From Patescibacteria group bacterium (lineage in GTDB: Bacteria > Patescibacteriota > Minisyncoccia > Minisyncoccales > DG-74-3), in NCBI GenBank assembly GCA_018813025.1, contig JAHJCL010000018.1, positions 1-38,057 on the forward strand: a DNA stretch of 38,057 nt, in the 5' to 3' direction. Both the position numbers and the translations under genes were made by a program. Position 1 is the first letter of the stretch, and each line of letters begins with the position of its first letter. Below, piece after piece: positions 32,930 through 38,057 of this stretch. The notes below the pieces were generated by a model that was not told where the DNA came from, did no database searches, and worked only from the letters and a program-made list of their open reading frames with translations.

Positions 32930-33059
32930 AATGAGAGGGAACGATCCTTTACAATATTAGCCGTTCCTCAAGTCAGTTTTGGACAAACTGGCAGCTGCTT
33001 TAGACCTCCATTATTAAGAATCGTTTGTCCATTAGAGAACAAGTCTCACACCCTCTCAC
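32902..33059 (-). ncRNA. Unassigned structured RNA, about 158 nt
   Basis: It is bounded by a promoter (33066-33093) and a strong terminator. TGAGAGGG at its 5' end (33058-33051) pairs with CCCTCTCA near the 3' end (32939-32932), enclosing the molecule. Inside, TGGACAAAC can pair with GTTTGTCCA (9 bp), and GGAACG with CGTTCC; alternatively AACGATTC pairs with GGATCGTT next to the closing stem. The alternatives suggest either a three-way junction or a rod with a bulge. It lacks the SRP tetraloop/GGAAGCAGC motif, the T-box bulge and RNase P signatures. A closed rod of this size recalls 6S RNA, but I cannot confirm that. No convincing reading frame is present. Confidence 0.6.
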
Positions 33060-33065
33060 TTTTTA

Positions 33066-33093
33066 ATGATAAATATTTATTAGCTCTTGTCAA
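33066..33093 (-). promoter_or_regulatory. Promoter of the unassigned RNA
   Basis: On the minus strand TTGACA (33088-33093), 16-nt spacer, TATCAT (33066-33071). It begins 12 nt past the end of tRNA-Arg, and the predicted start coincides with the RNA's closing stem. Confidence 0.75.
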
Positions 33094-33105
33094 GATTTAA
33101 AATTG

Positions 33106-33177
33106 TGTCTCTGGCAGGAATCGGACCTGCATTTGAAGCTCCGGAGGCTCCTGTTCTATCCATTAGACTACAGAGAC
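33106..33177 (-). tRNA. tRNA-Arg (anticodon CCG)
   Basis: This 72-nt cloverleaf has a 7-bp acceptor stem GTCTCTG/CAGAGAC, discriminator A, no encoded CCA, and an anticodon arm GGAGC-CTCCGGA-GCTTC with CCG at the anticodon. The T-arm is GCAGG-TCCGATT-CCTGC: position 55 is C where nearly all tRNAs have T. The D-stem GTCT/GAAC has a C-A mismatch and a U-G pair. Its first 10 nt overlap the end of the upstream methyltransferase gene, whose TAG stop is tRNA positions 8-10. Confidence 0.93.
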
Positions 33178-33866
33178 TTTTTGGCTATCAAATAGATATT
33201 CCGACGATTCCCCTCTTTGTTTTTAATAATACTTATATCTTGAACCTCAAATTCTGATTTTTCTAATAAATTAACTAATTCTTTTTGGGAAAAAATATGA
33301 TAATATCTCTTTGTTTGATCGCCCCAGTCATAAAGTACGTCTCCTAAATCTAATTCTGACTTTTGTAATAATTTTAAAATAGTATACTTAAGAAGCGAAA
33401 AGATTGTTTTTTTCTGATGGAACTTCCAGACTGTTAGTATTAATAATCCCCCCGGTTTTAAAACTCTTTTGACTTCTTTTAAAAATCTAAGACGGAATTC
33501 CTCAGATGGAATTTGATGGAATACGGCAATACTGTAAACTTTATCAAAATAATCATCTGAAAACGGCAGATTAAGTGCATTAGCTTTAATAAAATTAGTA
33601 TCGGGATATTTAGTTTGAGCAATTTTAATCAGTTCTTCTGAATTATCTAATCCGAAATATTCAACCTCCCTTTTTTTAAAAGACTCCAACCATCTTCCAT
33701 TACCGCATCCTAAATCTAAAACTACATCCCCTTTTTCCAGCAGTTTTTCAAACAAGAAATCGATTTCTGGCCAGGCAAACTCTCTGGTTCTGGAAAAATC
33801 AGAGGCAATCAGATTATAATCATCGGTAGTTTTTTCTAATAAAAATTGAGCGTACTCTTTTTTCAT
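33168..33866 (-). CDS. Trm9-like tRNA wobble-uridine methyltransferase
   Basis: This 232-aa class I SAM methyltransferase has the motif I LDLGCGNGRWL (about 50-60), acidic motif II (GLDNS), NALNLPFSDDYFDKVYSIAVFH, and RVLKPGGLLILTVW. The N-terminal YNLIASDFSRTREFAWPEI and the SIAVFH segment resemble yeast Trm9/ALKBH8 methyltransferases (YNxIAxxFSxTRxxxWP; SIAVxHH), which methylate cm5U34 to mcm5U34. It is divergent from elp3, which would supply cm5U34. ATG 33866 abuts the elp3 ATG; a TTG at 33872 would add two residues. Its stop lies in the tRNA-Arg gene. No Trm112 partner is evident. Substrate is inferred. Confidence 0.8.
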   Translation of the reverse strand: MKKEYAQFLLEKTTDDYNLIASDFSRTREFAWPEIDFLFEKLLEKGDVVLDLGCGNGRWLESFKKREVEYFGLDNSEELIKIAQTKYPDTNFIKANALNLPFSDDYFDKVYSIAVFHQIPSEEFRLRFLKEVKRVLKPGGLLILTVWKFHQKKTIFSLLKYTILKLLQKSELDLGDVLYDWGDQTKRYYHIFSQKELVNLLEKSEFEVQDISIIKNKEGNRRNIYLIAKKSL

Positions 33867-35441
33867 ATGCAAATTGACGAAGTCATAATTAAGGAATTAG
33901 TAAGACCGGGAATTAAAACCCAGGCTGATTTAATGCGAGCTAAACGTAGGATAGCAAAAAAAACTCGCACTTCCTTTATTAAAAACTCCAACTTACTAAA
34001 GATTTACCATAAATTAGTCCAAAACAAAAGAATTAAAAGGTCAGAAAAATTAGAAAATATACTCAAAACCAGACCAATTCGGTCTTTGTCCGGGATTGTT
34101 AATGTTTCGGTTTTAACTAAACCCTATCCTTGCCCCGGCAAGTGTATTTATTGCCCCAGCCAGGAAAACGCACCAAAAAGCTATTTAGATAACGAACCGG
34201 CAGTTATGAGAGCTATTTCCAATAAATATAAACCTGTCAGACAAGTGAAAACCAGAATTCAGATGCTTGAAGAAAACGGCCATCCCACTGATAAAATTGA
34301 GCTTAGAATAATTGGCGGAACTTGGAGTTTTTATCCTAAAAAATACCAAACTAATTTTATAAAAAACTGCTTTGATGCTTGCAACCAAACAAAAAGCGTC
34401 AATCTGAAGCAAGCCCAGCATAAAAATGAAAAAACAAAACATCGGATTGTCGGGTTGTCTATTGAGACAAGGCCTGATTTTATTGATGAAAAGGAAATAA
34501 AAAGAATGAGAAGTTTGGGAATTACCAGGGTGGAGTTGGGAATACAAAGCATTTATAATGATGTTTTAAAAATCAATAAACGAGGCCATAAAATAGAATC
34601 TGCTATTAAAGCCACTAAACTATTAAAAGACGCTGGATTCAAAGTAAGTTATCAGATGATGCTTAATCTCCCTGGGTCTGATATTAAGAAAGACCTAGAA
34701 ATGTTTAAGCAATTATTTCATAATTCCGATTTTCAACCTGATTTATTGAAAATTTACCCCACCGCTCTGTTAAAAGAGGCGCCTCTATATAAGTGGTGGC
34801 TAAAAGAGCGATACCAACCATATATATCTGAGCAATTAGTTAGCCTTATCAAATCTATTAAAAAATACATTCCTTATTATGTAAGAATAGAAAGAATCAT
34901 CAGAGATATTCCATCTACCAGTATTGTGGCCGGGCCGATTAAAATATCAAACCTGAGGCAATCAATAGCTAAGGAGATAGAAAAAGACGGTTGGCATTGC
35001 CACTGTATCAGGTGCCGAGAGATAGGAAAAGATTATGATAAAAATGAAAAATTGAAATTATTCAGAGAAGATTATGATGCCTCGCAAGGAAAAGAAATCT
35101 TCCTTAGCTTTGAAGATAAAAAAAGAAACAAAATTTACAGTTTGTTAAGATTAAGAATTGCACCTATAGAAAAACACTTTCTTCCCGTTTTAAATAATAC
35201 CGCTATTATTAGAGAGATTCATACTTATGGGCAACAATTGGCTCTTGGGCAGGAAAAAATGCCAAACCTCTCGGTTCAGCACAAGGGCTTGGGAAAGAAA
35301 CTTATTCTTGAAGCAGAAAAAATAACTCAAACGGAATTTAATTTAAAAAAAATAGCCGTTATTTCCGGCATAGGCGCAAGAGAATATTTCAAAAAACTTG
35401 GCTATAAACTGCAAGACGAATACATGATTAAGAATCTCTAG
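33867..35441 (+). CDS. elp3: Elp3-type tRNA uridine-34 modification enzyme (radical SAM/GNAT)
   Basis: Elp3 uses a 5'-deoxyadenosyl radical and acetyl-CoA to place a carboxymethyl group on C5 of wobble uridine. The 524-aa protein has the N-terminal basic tRNA-binding region, the cluster motif PCPGKCIYCPS (about 87-97, CxxxxCxxC pattern of Elp3), GGTWSFYP, GLSIETRPDFID, LGIQSIYNDVL, and a cysteine-rich CHCIRCREIG. A C-terminal acetyltransferase domain follows (HTYGQQLALGQ, QHKGLGKKLILEAE). Start is ATG 33867; an upstream frame would extend into the neighbour. Single-protein Elp3 is known in archaea and some bacteria. It overlaps the convergent NIF3 gene by 4 bp. Confidence 0.95.
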   Translation: MQIDEVIIKELVRPGIKTQADLMRAKRRIAKKTRTSFIKNSNLLKIYHKLVQNKRIKRSEKLENILKTRPIRSLSGIVNVSVLTKPYPCPGKCIYCPSQENAPKSYLDNEPAVMRAISNKYKPVRQVKTRIQMLEENGHPTDKIELRIIGGTWSFYPKKYQTNFIKNCFDACNQTKSVNLKQAQHKNEKTKHRIVGLSIETRPDFIDEKEIKRMRSLGITRVELGIQSIYNDVLKINKRGHKIESAIKATKLLKDAGFKVSYQMMLNLPGSDIKKDLEMFKQLFHNSDFQPDLLKIYPTALLKEAPLYKWWLKERYQPYISEQLVSLIKSIKKYIPYYVRIERIIRDIPSTSIVAGPIKISNLRQSIAKEIEKDGWHCHCIRCREIGKDYDKNEKLKLFREDYDASQGKEIFLSFEDKKRNKIYSLLRLRIAPIEKHFLPVLNNTAIIREIHTYGQQLALGQEKMPNLSVQHKGLGKKLILEAEKITQTEFNLKKIAVISGIGAREYFKKLGYKLQDEYMIKNL

Positions 35442-36385
35442 TTATTACGTGAGACTCTTATCAATCCGGAACAAGGAATAATTTTTATTCCTTGTTTTTC
35501 TAATTCATCTAAAAATAAATTGACCCCTAAAGAATCGGATGAAAGATGTCCGGCAATAACCACATTGAGGCCAGCTACTTCAGCTTCTTTTTTATTGCTC
35601 TCTCCCATATGCATACCGACAACAGTACCGATTCCGGCAATGGCCAATTTTTCATAAATTTTAGAGGAACCTTCGGCTCCGCCAGTTAGTTCAGTCAAAG
35701 CAATTTTACCGCAACGATTATCTTTATTGCCAACAAAAATTTTAGGACCGGCACCAAAACAACTGGCTTTTTGATATTCGGGTATTTCTCTTAAGAGATC
35801 AACTAAATCTCCTATTCTAAATAAATTAGCAGCTTCTATTTTGTCTTTTAAAAACTTGGCAGCCAGATTGTCGCAAACAGTATGAAGACACATTAAATTA
35901 AATCCAAGTATTTTAGCAGTATCAACAGGTCTCTGATGATTCAATCCATTTATTCCCCTGGCTACCTCTGAAATTCTTTCTTTCATTAAACGTTCAGCGA
36001 TATTGATAGGTATTCCATACTGATTCAAAACATCGCATTGTAAATTCATTACATCTGATAAATTAGCCAAGCCCTTACCTAAAGGGTGATGACCTATTAT
36101 TAAGTCAATATCACCAATTTCTTTAGCTAATAAAATTTCGGCGGGATCAATATCAATCCCGACTAAAATTTTCTCGATTTCCTTTTCTTGAGCAATGTTT
36201 AAGATTTTTGAATCTGAATAAGGGTTAGTTAGGGCATCAATATCAAAATATTCTTTCTCTTTTTCAGACAATTTTTCATATTTTTTCTTTTTGTTTTGCA
36301 GATACCTCTCAATTCCTTCTTTTCCCCTGAAATCAGCTTCTATCCCAAGTTTAATGGCTAAATTATATATTTCTTGGACTTTCAT
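35438..36385 (-). CDS. NIF3/YbgI-family metal-binding protein
   Basis: This 315-aa protein of the NIF3 (formerly GTP cyclohydrolase I type 2) family has the metal-ligand motif LIIGHHPLGKG (about 94-104), HTVCDN, ALTELTGGAEGSSKI and the C-terminal MHMGESNKKEAEVAGLNVVIAGHLSSD. Biochemical role is poorly known across the family. The protein carries an extra N-terminal segment of about 60 residues (RGKEGIERYLQNKKKKYEKL) before the NIF3 core. It starts 1 nt after the stop of the 43-aa basic protein, implying coupled translation. Confidence 0.85.
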   Translation of the reverse strand: MKVQEIYNLAIKLGIEADFRGKEGIERYLQNKKKKYEKLSEKEKEYFDIDALTNPYSDSKILNIAQEKEIEKILVGIDIDPAEILLAKEIGDIDLIIGHHPLGKGLANLSDVMNLQCDVLNQYGIPINIAERLMKERISEVARGINGLNHQRPVDTAKILGFNLMCLHTVCDNLAAKFLKDKIEAANLFRIGDLVDLLREIPEYQKASCFGAGPKIFVGNKDNRCGKIALTELTGGAEGSSKIYEKLAIAGIGTVVGMHMGESNKKEAEVAGLNVVIAGHLSSDSLGVNLFLDELEKQGIKIIPCSGLIRVSRNN

Positions 36386-36386
36386 T

Positions 36387-36518
36387 TTATTTAACGCTTT
36401 GATATAGTTTTAGAATTTTTTTATCTATCTCTTCCAAACTTAAAGGACTCCGACGAATTCGGGATTTTTCTTTGCGAATATGCTTTTTCAAGCTTTTTGG
36501 TAACTTCTTTTTTTTCAT
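36387..36518 (-). CDS. 43-aa basic protein upstream of the NIF3 gene
   Basis: From ATG 36518 the frame encodes MKKKKLPKSLKKHIRKEKSR, then an RIRR stretch and a helical tail ending LYQSVK. It is strongly basic with a probable helix pair. The stop is separated by a single base from the NIF3 ATG, so the two form a coupled pair, and it lies 27 nt past htpX on the same strand. I have the impression of similar KSLRKHIRKEK-type small proteins in CPR genomes but cannot verify this. Ribosome or nucleic-acid association is a guess. Confidence 0.6.
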   Translation of the reverse strand: MKKKKLPKSLKKHIRKEKSRIRRSPLSLEEIDKKILKLYQSVK

Positions 36519-36545
36519 GTAATTTTATTATGCGCTTATCTTATA

Positions 36546-37445
36546 CTAAACTTTGATTTCTTTCAAGGCGCTGATTCTTTCTTCAGTCGGAGGATGAGTC
36601 ATAAAGAGTTTCGATATCCAATTATTAGTCTGTTTATTTTTAAAAGGATTAGAAATATATAAATGAGAAGTAGTATTATTAGCGACTCTCAAAGGAGTTG
36701 GATCATTAGAGATTTTTTCCAGAGCTCTGATTAATCCATCGGGATAACGAGTTAATAGGGCCCCTGAAGCATCAGCTAAAAACTCTCTTTTCCTTGAAAT
36801 TACTAAACGAATTAAAGTAGCGGCAATTGGAGCTAAAATAGCGGCGACTATACCAAAAAGAAAAAGAATTGATGCTCCCGAACCTCTGTCTCTTTTTCTA
36901 CCACCTCCCCAATAACTTATTCTTAAAAAGAAATTGGATATCATGGAAACAATCCCGACTAAAACCACTATCATAGTACTTAAAAGCATGTCCTTATTTC
37001 CAATATGTGATAGCTCATGGGCTATCACTCCTTCTAATTCTGTTCTGTCTAATTTTTCTAAAAGTCCTCTGGTCACTGCTATTACTGCGTGTTTTGCGTC
37101 TCTACCGGTAGCGAAAGCATTGGGTTGAGATTCTTCAATAATGTAAATTTTTGGAATAGGCAGACCGGCTGTTATTGAAAGATTTTCAACAACCCTATAA
37201 AGTTCCGGATTGTCTGCTTTCTCAATAAGTCTGGCCTTAACCATTGTTAAAACAATTTTATCGGAATACCAATAACTGACAAAATTCATTAAAATGCTGA
37301 AAATTACAGCTATCCATAAAATAACTGGACTATCCAATAAATAACTAAAAAACCAACCAAGAGCTATTATGAAAAGCAAAAAAAGGGTAACAAATAACCA
37401 AGTTTTTTTTATATTAGAATCTGCTTGGGTGTAAAGAGTAGACAT
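36546..37445 (-). CDS. htpX: HtpX-family membrane zinc metalloprotease
   Basis: This 299-aa protein is a membrane quality-control protease. Two hydrophobic helices lie at about 15-33 and 40-58, followed by the conserved LPIPKIYIIEESQPNAFATG, the zinc motif VIAHELSHIGNKD (HExxH near 141), two further helices, and SRKREFLADASGALL, which supplies the third ligand Glu. The C-terminal LFMTHPPTEERISAL is the usual HtpX ending. It follows lemA, the common HtpX partner. Confidence 0.96.
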   Translation of the reverse strand: MSTLYTQADSNIKKTWLFVTLFLLFIIALGWFFSYLLDSPVILWIAVIFSILMNFVSYWYSDKIVLTMVKARLIEKADNPELYRVVENLSITAGLPIPKIYIIEESQPNAFATGRDAKHAVIAVTRGLLEKLDRTELEGVIAHELSHIGNKDMLLSTMIVVLVGIVSMISNFFLRISYWGGGRKRDRGSGASILFLFGIVAAILAPIAATLIRLVISRKREFLADASGALLTRYPDGLIRALEKISNDPTPLRVANNTTSHLYISNPFKNKQTNNWISKLFMTHPPTEERISALKEIKV

Positions 37446-37452
37446 TTTAATG

Positions 37453-37472
37453 ATTAGTAATTAATTACTAAT
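37453..37472. repeat. 20-bp perfect palindrome between lemA and htpX
   Basis: ATTAGTAATT followed by AATTACTAAT is self-complementary over 20 bp. It lies 8 nt upstream of the htpX ATG. It could be an operator or an RNA hairpin in the lemA-htpX message; no T-run follows. Confidence 0.7.
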
Positions 37473-37538
37473 ATCTAAATAAACCGGAATTTTCAAATTC
37501 CAATTACTAAAATAATTAGGAATTATATCAATTATAAT

Positions 37539-38057
37539 TTAGAACTTAACTTGCGGAGTTTCTCTTTCAGTGGCAACGGATACTTCAAACATTTCCATCT
37601 TCTTAAAATTAAACAGATTAGCAATTAAACTATTGGGGAAACTTTCGATTTTGATATTGAGGTCTCGAACATTACCATTGTAAAACCTCCGAGCTGCTTG
37701 AATTTTATCTTCAGTGTCTCTTAACTCTTTCTGTAATTCCAAAAAATTCATTGAAGCTTTTAGTTCAGGGTAATTTTCACTAACAGCAAAAAGAGTTTTA
37801 AGCGTGCTTGATAAAGCATTTTCTGCTTCCAATTTTTCTTTAGGATTTTGAGCTCCCATTGCTCTACTTCTGGCTTCAGAAACTTTTTCAAAAACACCGC
37901 TCTCGTGCTGCATGTATCCCTTAACAGTTTCAACTAAATTAGGGATTAAGTTATAACGGCGTTTTAACTGGACATCAATATCTGCCCAAGCTTCTTTAGC
38001 TCTGTTGCGTAAAGAAATAAATCCATTAAAAATAGCGACTACCCAAATGATTAAGAC
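37539..38057 (-). CDS. lemA: LemA family protein (5' end outside window)
   Basis: The frame is open to the window edge, so the start is missing; 172 residues are visible. The N-terminal visible part is a hydrophobic helix (VLIIWVVAIFNGFISL), followed by the family core RAKEAWADIDVQLKRRYNLI, PNLVETVKGYM, then LFAVSENYPELKA, LQKELRDTEDKIQAARRFYN and NSLIANLFNFKKMEMFE. Most of a normal LemA is present. A reading that starts at the internal Met (37913) would cut off the conserved helix. LemA is often encoded beside HtpX and may take part in membrane-protein quality control. Confidence 0.93.
   Translation of the reverse strand, partial: VLIIWVVAIFNGFISLRNRAKEAWADIDVQLKRRYNLIPNLVETVKGYMQHESGVFEKVSEARSRAMGAQNPKEKLEAENALSSTLKTLFAVSENYPELKASMNFLELQKELRDTEDKIQAARRFYNGNVRDLNIKIESFPNSLIANLFNFKKMEMFEVSVATERETPQVKF

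Noticed and set aside
32902-33059. Naming the RNA as 6S, SRP or T-box
   Set aside because: SRP and T-box core motifs are absent, and the 6S likeness is only overall shape and size.
32891-33100. 69-aa plus-strand frame
   Set aside because: It reads across the terminator and closing stems of the structured RNA on the other strand and has no protein-like features.
1-38057. CRISPR array or insertion sequence
   Set aside because: No regularly spaced repeats with unique spacers and no transposase frame were found; the short repeats seen are tandem or dispersed low-complexity strings.

Overview
The window reads as a chromosome segment of an AT-rich Candidate Phyla Radiation (Patescibacteria, Parcubacteria-like) bacterium. 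The reasons are: small, tightly packed genes with 1-25 nt gaps; few Shine-Dalgarno sites; short versions of bacterial housekeeping proteins; and archaeal/eukaryal-type enzymes (mevalonate route with isopentenyl phosphate kinase, Elp3, Trm9-like methyltransferase, endonuclease Q) beside purely bacterial ones (tmRNA/SmpB, IF3, GreA, L35/L20, RecO). The lineage call is an inference; no 16S rRNA is present.

Layout. 1-4280 (minus): leuS-glmS. 4377-7190 (plus): a three-gene mevalonate operon (mevalonate kinase, mevalonate (di)phosphate decarboxylase, isopentenyl phosphate kinase), then a small, strongly promoted gene of unknown role. 18738-7545 (minus): one long operon ileS-recO-surface protein-glyS-M16 peptidase-AI-2E/PerM permease-metG-tatD. 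18780-21120: an accessory island between ileS and argS. It holds a 45-aa zinc-ribbon protein, a structured RNA candidate directly upstream of a retron-like reverse transcriptase whose YxDD box reads YVDG, a convergent PD-(D/E)XK nuclease-like gene, and a 31-aa basic peptide gene. 21122-22855 (minus): argS. 22920-24831 (plus): smpB, tmRNA, infC, rpmI, rplT. 30069-24864 (minus): small ORF, greA, HD hydrolase, flippase-like membrane protein, PolX, PP-loop tRNA thiolase-like. 32830-30111 (minus): EF-Tu-domain-II-like protein, amino acid permease, EndoQ. 33177-32902 (minus): tRNA-Arg(CCG) and an unassigned structured RNA. 33168-35441: a divergent pair, Trm9-like methyltransferase and Elp3, whose start codons abut. 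38057-35438 (minus): lemA (cut by the window edge), htpX, a 43-aa basic protein, and a NIF3 protein.

How the genes work together. Most of the window is translation: five aminoacyl-tRNA synthetases, IF3, two ribosomal proteins, trans-translation, and wobble-uridine modification (Elp3, Trm9-like and a PP-loop thiolase would together suffice in principle for an mcm5s2U-type wobble base). Repair is represented by RecO, PolX, EndoQ and possibly TatD. The isoprenoid cluster has no phosphomevalonate kinase and does have IPK, which suggests the alternative (decarboxylate-then-phosphorylate) mevalonate route.

The most unusual part is the reverse-transcriptase island. Two cases of a protein gene whose stop codon lies inside the 5' end of a structured RNA (smpB/tmRNA and methyltransferase/tRNA-Arg), a probable AUU-initiated infC, and spacer-like repeats read in frame inside leuS, ileS and tatD are also notable.
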